Under the pieces are notes generated by a model. It had not been told where the DNA came from. It did no database searches and saw only the letters and a program-made list of their open reading frames with translations. Both the position numbers and the translations under genes were made by a program. DNA of 64,000 nucleotides, taken from assembly GCA_003216435.1 (NCBI GenBank), contig QCIW01000004.1:28429-92428 (forward strand). The letters run 5' to 3'. Each line of letters starts with the position of its first letter. Positions within the stretch are counted from its first letter, which is position 1. Shown piece after piece: positions 37,034 to 45,203 of the stretch. This DNA comes from Prochlorococcus sp. AG-402-N21 (GTDB taxonomy: Bacteria; Cyanobacteriota; Cyanobacteriia; PCC-6307; Cyanobiaceae).

Positions 37034-38305
37034 TTAATTAAATAAATTTTTTATTGTCTTAATTATATTCTTGCTTATTTTGTCAACAGCCCCAATTTCT
37101 CCTCTAAGCTCTTGTAGATCTTTTTTTTGTTGTTGAAGCTTTTCTGGCGAAGTAAGCCATTCATAAGAATCCCTTGCGACTTGACTAGGAAGTATCTTCC
37201 CAATTCTTTCTGGAACGATTAGTTTTCCTGCTGATATATTAGGCCAGGCCATAAATTTTCTTCTTCTTAAACGCCATAAACTAATAAGAATACCTAAAAA
37301 CTTTTTTAAGAATGGCAATCTGCCAAATATTCCAAGCAGGCCATCCCATGCTTGCATTGTATGAATATGTTGAGTAGGAATTATTACAATCATTGGAGTT
37401 GTAAGGGCAGCTAATTCAGCTGTATTTGCGCCTACCGTTGTTAATGCAAGGTCGCACTGGCTTAAACTTTCATGAGCTGGATAATTTTCATGTAGGAAAA
37501 TTTCTGTATCTCCATTAGTAATAAGTTTCCTCCAATTACTTTCATCATTTGGGCTTATTATTTTCATAATTCCTGATGTATATTGTTGGGCAATAGGATT
37601 GCTTTTGCTGCTTAAATCTATAAATTCATTAATACTTGTTGTAGGGGCTACTGGCAGTAAAAATTTGCAATTGGGAAGTAATTTGGCTAAATGATCAGCT
37701 ACTTCAAGAAAAAAAGGAATTCCAATACTTAGCTTTGCTTTTTTAGATCCTGGCATTAAAGCTATCCATTGACCTTGTGGAAGTGGATTAACTTGTTTGG
37801 CTTTGAGGTTTATATCTGCCATCAAATCACCAACAACTATGCAACGTTTTTTTAAGTTTTTTGGAAGTCGTAGTTGTACATTTTTGGACATTGCAAATAT
37901 TTGATCATTCCATTGAGGCCACCTTGCCACCCATTCTGCATAAGTCATATTGAGATATCCCAATCTTGCAGATAAAAGAACGCTCCAAAATTGATCACCT
38001 CCAAGGAAAATTACTATGCCTTTGGATGGCCACAATCCATATTTCTTTGGATTAATTAGTAGATACCAAAAGTTTTGAGCAGAAATTATTTTTTCAAATT
38101 GATTCCATTGGGTCGCTGCTTTTTTTTCTTGACCGGTTGCATTTGGGCAAGGTACTAAAACCAGTCGCATACTTATTGGCGCATTTTCATGTCTTGGTTG
38201 TATTAATAATTCCGAGTGTAGTTTTTCGGCTAGAGGTTTGACCCAAGTTGATAATTCTCCTGGGCCATTAGAGACCATAACCAACATTATTGAAGCTTCT
38301 GCCAT
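37034..38305 (-). CDS. Lipid-A-disaccharide synthase-related glycosyltransferase (TIGR03492 type)
   Basis: A 423-aa protein resembling LpxB glycosyltransferases but in the separate cyanobacterial/plastid group. MLVMVSNGPGELSTWVKPLAEKL at the N-terminus and a C-terminal GANTAELAALTTPMIVIIPTQHIH block fit a GT-B fold, with a second Rossmann domain holding the nucleotide-sugar site. The true LpxB normally lies in the lpx operon; this stand-alone gene is of unknown substrate. tRNA-Leu lies 35 bp upstream on the same strand and may be co-transcribed. Convergent with the PRC-barrel gene, stops adjacent. Confidence 0.8.
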   Translation of the reverse strand: MAEASIMLVMVSNGPGELSTWVKPLAEKLHSELLIQPRHENAPISMRLVLVPCPNATGQEKKAATQWNQFEKIISAQNFWYLLINPKKYGLWPSKGIVIFLGGDQFWSVLLSARLGYLNMTYAEWVARWPQWNDQIFAMSKNVQLRLPKNLKKRCIVVGDLMADINLKAKQVNPLPQGQWIALMPGSKKAKLSIGIPFFLEVADHLAKLLPNCKFLLPVAPTTSINEFIDLSSKSNPIAQQYTSGIMKIISPNDESNWRKLITNGDTEIFLHENYPAHESLSQCDLALTTVGANTAELAALTTPMIVIIPTQHIHTMQAWDGLLGIFGRLPFLKKFLGILISLWRLRRRKFMAWPNISAGKLIVPERIGKILPSQVARDSYEWLTSPEKLQQQKKDLQELRGEIGAVDKISKNIIKTIKNLFN

Positions 38306-38340
38306 CCTTTTTAGAGATAATTTGTCAACTTCAAGAAAGA

Positions 38341-38422
38341 TGCGGATGGCGAGACTCGAACTCGCAAGGCCGAAGCCACACGCCCCTCAAGCGTGCGCGT
38401 ATACCAATTCCGCCACATCCGC
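38341..38422 (-). tRNA. tRNA-Leu (anticodon GAG)
   Basis: The 82-nt minus-strand sequence starts GCGGATG and ends CATCCGC-A, which pair as acceptor stem. The anticodon stem CACGC/GCGTG encloses the loop TTGAGGG, giving anticodon GAG (reads CUC/CUU). A variable arm typical of tRNA-Leu (class II) and T-arm GCGAGTTCGAGTCTCGC follow. CCA is not encoded. Confidence 0.96.
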
Positions 38423-38467
38423 AAAAACTAAGCCTTTGGACTTAGTAAAACTGATCATAACGGTCAA

Positions 38468-38495
38468 CCTTCTTAACTTTTATGGATTAAGAAGG
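38468..38495. promoter_or_regulatory. Nine-bp perfect hairpin upstream of accC
   Basis: CCTTCTTAA (38468-38476) and TTAAGAAGG (38487-38495) form a perfect inverted repeat around a 10-nt loop. It lies 43 bp before accC and 46 bp from tRNA-Leu, which runs the other way. It could be an operator, a 5'-UTR element of accC, or a processing site. No T-run follows on the plus strand, so a terminator is unlikely. Confidence 0.5.
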
Positions 38496-38538
38496 GTGGT
38501 AGCGCTGATACGATCAATCTCACGCTTTAAGAGATTGG

Positions 38539-39882
38539 ATGCCGATCGGCAAACTTCTAATAGCTAATCGAGGTGAGATTGCCCTAAGAATTCTCCGTAG
38601 TTGCAGGGAGATGGGCATATCAACTGTTGCTGTTTACAGCACAGTTGATCGAAATGCTTTGCATGTTCAACTTGCTGATGAGGCTGTTTGTATAGGGGAC
38701 GGACCTAGTAATAAAAGCTATTTGAATGTTCCAAATATTCTTGCAGCAGCAACATCTAGAGGAGTGGATGCTATTCATCCTGGATATGGATTTCTTGCTG
38801 AAAATGATCGTTTTGCAGAAATCTGTAAAGACCATGGAATTGTATTTGTCGGTCCTTCTCCCCATTCGATTCGATCTATGGGAGATAAGTCGACTGCTAA
38901 GGCCACAATGCAGGACGTCGGGGTTCCTACTGTCCCAGGAAGTGAGGGCTTGTTACCGAGCTGTGAGGAGGCTGAGATTTTAGCCAAGCAAATGGGCTAT
39001 CCCGTAATGATTAAGGCTACTGCAGGAGGAGGTGGACGTGGTATGAGGTTGGTAGATACTCCTGATCAATTCGAAACACTATTTAAGGCTGCCCAAGGAG
39101 AGGCTGAGGCTGCTTTTGGAAACTCAGGGCTCTATATGGAGAAATTTATAGATCGACCAAGGCATGTGGAAGTTCAAATTCTGGCAGATAAATTTGGAAA
39201 AGTAATTCATCTGGGAGAGAGAGATTGTTCTATTCAAAGAAGACATCAAAAATTATTAGAGGAATCCCCAAGTCCTGCTTTGAATGATCAATTAAGAATT
39301 CGTATGGGAGAAGCAGCAGTATCTGCAGCCAAAAGTATTAATTATGAAGGAGCAGGCACTGTTGAATTTCTTTTAGATAGAACAGGAAATTTTTATTTCA
39401 TGGAAATGAATACACGTATTCAAGTTGAGCATCCAGTTACAGAAATGGTTACTGGAATAGATTTAATTTCAGAACAATTGCGTATTGCAGGAGGAGAACC
39501 AATATCCATTTCTCAGTCAGATATTAATTTGAATGGACATGCAATTGAGTGTCGAATTAATGCAGAAGATCCTTCGCATAATTTCCGGCCTTGCCCTGGA
39601 AGAATTACAGGTTGGCTCCCTCCAGGAGGTCCAGGAGTAAGAGTTGATAGCCATGTATATACAGGATATGAAATTCCTCCTTTCTACGACTCCTTAATCG
39701 GTAAATTGATTGTTTGGGGATCTAATCGAAAAGCTGCTTTGCAAAGAATGGAGCGGGCTTTAAATGAGTGTGCAGTTACTGGGATCCCTACGACAATAGA
39801 TTTTCATTTGGATTTATTGAGGCGTGATGAATTTATTAATGGAGATGTACATACAAAATTTGTTGAACAAGAAATGATGTAG
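38539..39882 (+). CDS. accC: Acetyl-CoA carboxylase, biotin carboxylase subunit
   Basis: At 447 aa this is complete AccC, which carboxylates biotin on AccB with ATP and bicarbonate in the first step of fatty acid synthesis. Visible motifs: [20 protein letters not shown] at the N-terminus, the ATP-grasp glycine-rich loop [14 protein letters not shown] (about residue 159), [10 protein letters not shown] and [15 protein letters not shown]. The ATG start at 38539 precedes the conserved IANRGEI directly. AccB, AccA and AccD are elsewhere, as usual for cyanobacteria. Confidence 0.98.
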   Translation: MPIGKLLIANRGEIALRILRSCREMGISTVAVYSTVDRNALHVQLADEAVCIGDGPSNKSYLNVPNILAAATSRGVDAIHPGYGFLAENDRFAEICKDHGIVFVGPSPHSIRSMGDKSTAKATMQDVGVPTVPGSEGLLPSCEEAEILAKQMGYPVMIKATAGGGGRGMRLVDTPDQFETLFKAAQGEAEAAFGNSGLYMEKFIDRPRHVEVQILADKFGKVIHLGERDCSIQRRHQKLLEESPSPALNDQLRIRMGEAAVSAAKSINYEGAGTVEFLLDRTGNFYFMEMNTRIQVEHPVTEMVTGIDLISEQLRIAGGEPISISQSDINLNGHAIECRINAEDPSHNFRPCPGRITGWLPPGGPGVRVDSHVYTGYEIPPFYDSLIGKLIVWGSNRKAALQRMERALNECAVTGIPTTIDFHLDLLRRDEFINGDVHTKFVEQEMM

Positions 39883-39903
39883 TTATTCGAAGTGAGGGGA
39901 TCA

Positions 39904-40221
39904 TCATCCAAGATGTTGAGTTCTATGAACAATTTGAGAAATAATTCCTTGCTGTCCAACCAATAATTCTCTTGCAAGACTTGTGAGTCCAACCCATATC
40001 ACAGGAGTTACATCTACTCCTCCTATTGGATTAACAAATTTTCTTGTCAATGCTAAAAATGGCTCTGTGGGCCATGCAATCAATGGCCAGAAACCCTTGT
40101 TTAGATTGATTTTTGGGTACCAAGTAAGAATTATTCTCATGAGAAATGCAAGTGTAAAAAGAGCTAGAACTACTCCCAAAATGAATTGAATTATGGGAAG
40201 CGACTCAATAAAAAAAGCCAT
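39904..40221 (-). CDS. YggT-family membrane protein
   Basis: A 105-aa protein with two hydrophobic helices (IIQFILGVVLALFTLAFLMRIILTWYP... near 9-34, and a C-terminal one) and the YggT-type loop WPTEPFLALTRKFVNPIGGVDVTPVIW. YggT proteins (YlmG in plants and cyanobacteria) are linked to cell or chloroplast division and nucleoid placement. Starts ATG 40221; ends 21 bp from the accC stop, convergent. Confidence 0.9.
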   Translation of the reverse strand: MAFFIESLPIIQFILGVVLALFTLAFLMRIILTWYPKINLNKGFWPLIAWPTEPFLALTRKFVNPIGGVDVTPVIWVGLTSLARELLVGQQGIISQIVHRTQHLG

Positions 40222-40316
40222 AATGCGCTTTCAAAGCATCACTAAATACAAATACATCGTATAAACAAGCAGATCATTCGTAAGATTGTGCTGATATTGA
40301 TCTCGAAACAGCTGCA

Positions 40317-40487
40317 ATGGCTTTTCCTTTATTAACTTTTTTTCTCAGTTCAGGGGTTTCCTCTGCGGTTTCTACTAACTCAGCTATTGGAATGATTGGC
40401 AGCTTTCTTGCCGCCGGTGCTCTAATTGTTGTACCAGCAGCATTTGCGCTTATTGCTGTTAGCCAAAATGACGCGTTGAGTCGTTAA
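40317..40487 (+). CDS. psbX: Photosystem II protein PsbX
   Basis: The 56-aa protein has an extra N-terminal region (residues 1-24) then a single transmembrane helix ([21 protein letters not shown]) and SQNDALSR, which aligns with the SQIDKVQR-type end of PsbX. PsbX is a single-helix PSII subunit near cytochrome b559 that affects quinone exchange. Its neighbour ycf66 and the Hli gene support a photosynthetic role. The N-terminal extension makes it longer than the ~40-aa PsbX of other cyanobacteria. Confidence 0.82.
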   Translation: MAFPLLTFFLSSGVSSAVSTNSAIGMIGSFLAAGALIVVPAAFALIAVSQNDALSR

Positions 40488-40575
40488 AGCTAGTCAACTC
40501 TTGCGCATTTCTTAGACTGTATTTTACTGAGGTTGATTTTCAGCCTTCAGTTCTTTCTTTGGAGGGTGCGCAACT

Positions 40576-41670
40576 TTGGTCAATGCCAGTCTGAATTGGG
40601 CCAGCATTGTTGGCATTGTTCTTGCTATTTGCGGAGCAGGGCTATATTTCATGCGGTCTTTTAAACCAGCGCTTGCGCGTGATTACGACGTTTTTTTTGC
40701 TGCAATAGGCCTTCTCTGTGGAGGAATTCTATTTTTTCAGGGTTGGAGATTAGATCCAATCCTTCAGTTTGGTCAGTTTTTATTAGCAGGAACTACAGTT
40801 TTTTTTGCTTATGAAAGTGTTCGTTTGAGAGGTGTTGCAACTGATCAAGCACGTCGTTCTTCTTATTTTGATGACCCTGAACCTGGGATCTCACCTGATG
40901 GTGGGCTCAGAGGCGGGAGATGGCAAGAATCCTATGATCGTTTTGAAGAGCCGCAGTCAATTAGCAGGCGTTTTTCAAGCAGAGATGATTTAGAGGAGGA
41001 TACTCCTGATAGGGATTTGTATCAGCCTAGAAGAATTTCTAGAGCAGCAATACCAGAAGAAGCTGCAAGTCGTATGGGCAGCACTAACTCTCAGGAAGAA
41101 GACTTTGATCAGACAACCGAGAGACAAAGAAGAATGGGAAGATTTAGAAACAATGATTCTTTATCCGATAAACGATCTAACTTTGGAGAAAGGAGAAACT
41201 CACGCCAAGATCTCCGAATGGGTTCACGTCCTTCAGCAAATGAACAAATCTCACCTAGAAGAAGAGGGGGAAGACCTTCAGCGAATGAACAACTATCACC
41301 TAGAAGAGGGGGAAGACCTTTAGGGAATGAACAAATACCTCCTAGAAGAGGGGGAAGATCTTTAGGCAATGAACAAATGCCTTCTAGAAGATTTAGTGGT
41401 TCTGGAGGAAGAGAAATTTCTTCATCTTCACCCAAAATGGATTCGCCAATTAGAAGGACTTCTTCTCAAAGCCCCTCATCAGCAGGTTCGAAAATTGAAG
41501 ATGCTTCTTTTTCTAATAAAAGATCTAATCAAGCAAGAAATAACGATATTCCCAGAAGAAATCGAAGTAGTGAAATGAATCCAAAGCCTTCTTCAGGCGG
41601 AAGCACTTATAGTCGATCTTCTACGCCCAATAAACGTCCTAGGGATAACACTTCACGTTTTGATGATTAG
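40576..41670 (+). CDS. ycf66: Ycf66 family protein with a low-complexity tail
   Basis: The N-terminal ~95 residues match Ycf66: VNASLNWASIVGIVLAICG, ARDYDVFFAAIGLLCGGILFFQGWRLDPILQFGQF, with three or four hydrophobic helices. The remaining ~270 residues are Arg/Ser-rich and disordered, including four tandem 14-16-residue repeats. Ycf66 is plastid-conserved with unknown function, maybe linked to light acclimation. The start is a TTG (40576). It follows psbX by 88 bp on the same strand. Confidence 0.9.
   Translation: MVNASLNWASIVGIVLAICGAGLYFMRSFKPALARDYDVFFAAIGLLCGGILFFQGWRLDPILQFGQFLLAGTTVFFAYESVRLRGVATDQARRSSYFDDPEPGISPDGGLRGGRWQESYDRFEEPQSISRRFSSRDDLEEDTPDRDLYQPRRISRAAIPEEAASRMGSTNSQEEDFDQTTERQRRMGRFRNNDSLSDKRSNFGERRNSRQDLRMGSRPSANEQISPRRRGGRPSANEQLSPRRGGRPLGNEQIPPRRGGRSLGNEQMPSRRFSGSGGREISSSSPKMDSPIRRTSSQSPSSAGSKIEDASFSNKRSNQARNNDIPRRNRSSEMNPKPSSGGSTYSRSSTPNKRPRDNTSRFDD
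41221..41394 (+). repeat. Tandem 42-bp in-frame repeat inside ycf66
   Basis: Three 42-bp copies (41269-41310, 41311-41352, 41353-41394) follow a 48-bp variant copy (41221-41268). Each encodes a version of GRPSANEQLSPRRG. Sequence varies between copies but frame is kept. Confidence 0.9.
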
Positions 41671-41688
41671 AAATTAGTAAGGATATAT

Positions 41689-41928
41689 TTAAAATCCTGC
41701 CCAATTTATAAAAGTCTTATTACTAGCAATTTCTATAACAATTACGGCGATGAAACCAACCATTGCAAAGCGTCCATTCATGCGTTCTGCATAGCCACTC
41801 CATCCAAAATTTGGGGTATCTGAGGTTGTAGCACTTGTAGTAGGTGCCTCAAAGACTTTTTCTTCTGAATCAGTTTTGTTCTCGATCAATGTTTCTCCAT
41901 GATTGAGATCTGGATTATTTTGAGACAT
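41689..41928 (-). CDS. hli: High-light-inducible protein (single-helix Hli)
   Basis: The 79-aa protein has a disordered N-terminus and a chlorophyll-binding helix YAERMNGRFAMVGFIAVIVIE with the conserved ExxNxRxAM motif. Hli proteins protect photosystems and chlorophyll intermediates by dissipating energy under high light. Prochlorococcus has many copies; this one sits convergent to ycf66 and 9 bp downstream of the SbmA-like ABC transporter on the same strand, so the two could share a transcript. The number of this Hli cannot be given. Confidence 0.93.
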   Translation of the reverse strand: MSQNNPDLNHGETLIENKTDSEEKVFEAPTTSATTSDTPNFGWSGYAERMNGRFAMVGFIAVIVIEIASNKTFINWAGF

Positions 41929-41937
41929 TGAATCTTT

Positions 41938-43929
41938 TCATAATTGGTCAAATTTGTATGATGAGGAAGGGATTAGCCTCCATGCACCTTCACCTAAGAG
42001 TTCTAGTACAGATGAATGGAATTCTATAAGGGTTGGACGATGTCCGACACTTATTACAGCTAAATCTCTTTTTTTGAGAAGTCCATATAATTTTCTTTCC
42101 GTTTTAACATCTAAGGCACTAGTGGCTTCATCTAGCACTGCAAACCTTGGAGAATTTAAGAGTAGACGTCCAAATGCTAATCGTTGTTGCTCTCCAAGAG
42201 AAAGGATTCTGGGCCAATCCTGTTTTATATCAAGATCAGGGTATCGTTCAAGAAGTGATTGAAGATTAACTTCTGCTAATACCGAGCGTAGGTGATCTTC
42301 ACTAAATCTATTCTCTTCAGCTGGATAGCAAAGTTGTTCTCTAAGTGATCCCAAAATTAAATATGGTTTTTGAGGAATAAATAATAAATCTTCTTTTTTA
42401 GGTCTTTCAATTGTTCCTTTGACTGGTTTCCATAAGCCACTGATCATTCTAAGTAAGGATGTTTTACCACACCCTGATGGACCAACTACTAATAAACTTT
42501 CTGAATTTGCAATGCTTAAATTAAGATCAGATATAATTGGTTCATTACCTCCAGGAGGAAAAAGATTAGCTTGATTAATTATGATAGATTCACTAACAAT
42601 TTCTTCTTTTTGATCATTATTAATTGATGCAATTTTGCTTACATTTTCTACTTTAGATTGAAAACCTTCTAGCCTACTAATCCCTGCTGTAAATTTGGCT
42701 AATTCTTCAATTTGATTGACAACAAAAAATAATGAGCCCTCGACCATTCCAAAAGCAAAACTAGCTTGAATAAATCTTCCATAATCTATTTCCCCTGCAA
42801 AATAAGGAATTGCCATAATTAAATATGGAAAGAAATTGCCTGCATAATTGATTGAGCGTCTCATTACATCAATTAAGACTCTCCAGATAATTAAAAGATT
42901 AAAGTTTTTGACTACTTTTCCTAGTCTTCTTTGTGTTTCTGCTTTCTCTGGATCTTCTCCAGAATAAAATGCAATTGATTCTGCATTATCTCTAATATGA
43001 ACTAATCCATATCGAAAATCTGCTTCATATCTGAGTTGATCATAATCAATTCTAACTAAATTTTTTCCTGCAATAATTAATACTGTTGTAGCAAAGGCTG
43101 CATAACCAAATAGGGAAAAAGTTAGCGTTGTACTTATACTCCATAAAATCAGTATATTTAACGAAAATGTAAGTAGAGCATCAAATACTCCTAATGTAAA
43201 AGTCAAGCTTTGGCCTGTAAAAGCTCTTGTATCATCTGTAATTCTTTGATCTGGATTATCTACATCCGTTGCAAGTTCATCATTAGGGTTAAGAATATAA
43301 TATGCTTTATTATTCATATAATCTGATATAAGACTTTTAGATAACCAATCTCTCCATATAATTCCTAATTTATATGTAAAAAATATTTGAGATACTCTTA
43401 TAGGTAAAGCAACTATAAAACAACAAGCATAAATTCCAAGAATTCTATAAAAGCCTTCTTCTTGTTTTGCTACTAATGCATTTGTAAGATCTCTAGCAAT
43501 AAATCCAATACCAGCATTAATTCCATTTACTGCTAATAACATTATTACAATTATTCCTAGGAATAACCAATGCAGCCATCTTTTATTTCTTAGTTGATGT
43601 CTAAAACTAAAGAAACTTGATGTTCCAATAATAAAAAGGCTGCCAAATAACCAACCCCACCAAGAACTCCAAATTGCTTCAATTGTCTTGACAACTCCAC
43701 CTATATATTTTTCGGTAAGTAGTGGTTGAACATTATTTAATGTTTCTATTAAACCTGTAAGTATTACAAGTACTAATCCACCAACACAAAACAGTAAAGA
43801 AATTAAAAGCCAAATAAATTGAAATCCACTAGTCTGATCAAGTGGCAAGAAAAAAGGTTGAGCTAGGCGCCTGAGTTGAGCTAGTGTGATGTTGATATTT
43901 GTTTTATTTGAGTCAGTGCTAGTTCTCAT
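41938..43929 (-). CDS. SbmA/BacA-like ABC transporter (fused permease-ATPase)
   Basis: The 663-aa protein has about six to eight membrane helices (~40-460) and an ATPase domain with Walker A GPSGCGKTSLL, signature LSLGEQQRLAFGR and Walker B FAVLDEATSALD. The SbmA/BacA-like membrane domain (RDWLSKSLISDYMNNKAYYIL, DNPDQRITDD) is shared with YddA and the peroxisomal ABCD family. Related transporters import peptides, vitamin B12 or fatty acids; the substrate here is unknown. It starts ATG 43929. Hli follows 9 bp downstream. Confidence 0.9.
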   Translation of the reverse strand: MRTSTDSNKTNINITLAQLRRLAQPFFLPLDQTSGFQFIWLLISLLFCVGGLVLVILTGLIETLNNVQPLLTEKYIGGVVKTIEAIWSSWWGWLFGSLFIIGTSSFFSFRHQLRNKRWLHWLFLGIIVIMLLAVNGINAGIGFIARDLTNALVAKQEEGFYRILGIYACCFIVALPIRVSQIFFTYKLGIIWRDWLSKSLISDYMNNKAYYILNPNDELATDVDNPDQRITDDTRAFTGQSLTFTLGVFDALLTFSLNILILWSISTTLTFSLFGYAAFATTVLIIAGKNLVRIDYDQLRYEADFRYGLVHIRDNAESIAFYSGEDPEKAETQRRLGKVVKNFNLLIIWRVLIDVMRRSINYAGNFFPYLIMAIPYFAGEIDYGRFIQASFAFGMVEGSLFFVVNQIEELAKFTAGISRLEGFQSKVENVSKIASINNDQKEEIVSESIIINQANLFPPGGNEPIISDLNLSIANSESLLVVGPSGCGKTSLLRMISGLWKPVKGTIERPKKEDLLFIPQKPYLILGSLREQLCYPAEENRFSEDHLRSVLAEVNLQSLLERYPDLDIKQDWPRILSLGEQQRLAFGRLLLNSPRFAVLDEATSALDVKTERKLYGLLKKRDLAVISVGHRPTLIEFHSSVLELLGEGAWRLIPSSSYKFDQL

Positions 43930-44190
43930 GTGAATTGAGGATCATTGATTTGTAAAGATGTATGCTTTTTGTTTTTTAGGGATTATGAGATTTTAATCAT
44001 TATTCTAATAACTAAAACTCTAGTTCAAAAAAGAATAAAACTATCTTAGGAGTAAAAAGTTTTTATTAGGTTGCTTGGAGAGGTTTTGCAGATTTTTGAG
44101 AATAATCTACTTTACCTTCTTGAGAAGTTTTCTAGTTGCTATTAGCATCCTTTCAATAGTTGTTAGGGGAGAAATCTTGGATTTATTAAT

Positions 44191-44532
44191 TCAACCAGGA
44201 GGCCAAGTCATATCTCGCCCACCAATGATGTGAATATGGAGATGAAACACTGTCTGCCCGGCAGTTTCTCCTGTGTTAATAACAGTTCTCCAATTCTCTA
44301 AGCCTTCTTCTTTGGCAATTTTGGAGCCCACGAAAAGTAAGTGACCTAAAAGGTTGATATCTTTCTCTTCCGCTTCTTTTAAACTAGAGATATTTTTTCT
44401 TGGAATAACAAGGATATGTGTAGGTGCTTGTGGCTGTATATCTCTAAAAGCTAAACATAATTCATCACTATAAACCTCATCACACTTAATTTTCCCATTT
44501 AAAATACTGGTAAAAATAGTTTCTTTAGTCAT
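44191..44532 (-). CDS. HIT-family nucleotide hydrolase
   Basis: A 113-aa protein with the histidine triad motif HLHIHIIGG (about residues 97-105) and the early block IFTSILNGKIKCDEVYSDE. It is like HinT, which hydrolyses purine phosphoramidates such as AMP-lysine. Its start overlaps the def stop by 3 bp (ATGA), so it is the second gene of an operon with def. Confidence 0.93.
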   Translation of the reverse strand: MTKETIFTSILNGKIKCDEVYSDELCLAFRDIQPQAPTHILVIPRKNISSLKEAEEKDINLLGHLLFVGSKIAKEEGLENWRTVINTGETAGQTVFHLHIHIIGGRDMTWPPG

Positions 44533-45140
44533 TTAGAATTCAGTGTATTTACATCTTTATAGAAGAATCCATTCTCTTTAAGTTCTTTTTTCAATGTCTC
44601 CTCATTTGTTACTCGGTCAACAAAAAGAATTCCATTTAAATGATCTATTTCATGTTGAATGCATCTTGCTAATAAACCATCTGCATTCATTTTCTTTGGC
44701 CTGCCCATTTCATCTCGAAAACTGACTTTGATGGAAGTGGGGCGTATTACATCCAGATAAACACCAGGAATACTTAAACAGCCCTCTTCATACGTGTTAA
44801 TACTTCCACTTGAAGAGATTATTTCTGGATTAATAAAAACATGTGGAGGTGTGGCTGGATTTTCAATATCAAGATCAATTACTAATATTCGTTTTTGAAT
44901 CCCAACTTGAGGAGCTGCTAAGCCAATACCTTTAGCTGAATACATGCTAGTTAGCATATTTTTAGCTAGTTCTCTCATTGAGTTATCTACTTTGCTTATA
45001 CGATTTGCAGGGTTTCGTAAAACCTGATTGCCAAGCTTGTAGATTTCTAGAGGGGGGTTCTCAACCGGTTCTTTAGAAACGGTAATGAATGCCTTCTCTT
45101 GTTCAGCTTTTTTTGCAAGTTGAGCAAAGCTTCCTGTCAA
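44529..45140 (-). CDS. def: Peptide deformylase
   Basis: Def removes the formyl group from new proteins. The 203-aa protein has the three metal-enzyme motifs GIGLAAPQVG (about 72), EGCLSIPG (about 121) and QHEIDHLNG (about 163), providing the Cys and two His ligands and the catalytic Glu. The start is a TTG (45140); an N-terminal extension of about 25 residues before the core suggests another start is possible, but no ATG is nearer. First gene of the def-HIT operon. Confidence 0.97.
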   Translation of the reverse strand: MTGSFAQLAKKAEQEKAFITVSKEPVENPPLEIYKLGNQVLRNPANRISKVDNSMRELAKNMLTSMYSAKGIGLAAPQVGIQKRILVIDLDIENPATPPHVFINPEIISSSGSINTYEEGCLSIPGVYLDVIRPTSIKVSFRDEMGRPKKMNADGLLARCIQHEIDHLNGILFVDRVTNEETLKKELKENGFFYKDVNTLNSK

Positions 45141-45203
45141 AAGGTTCTATTTAATCACTCTTAACATTTTCTCATGTTTTAGAACTAAAAGCTTATTCAA
45201 TCC

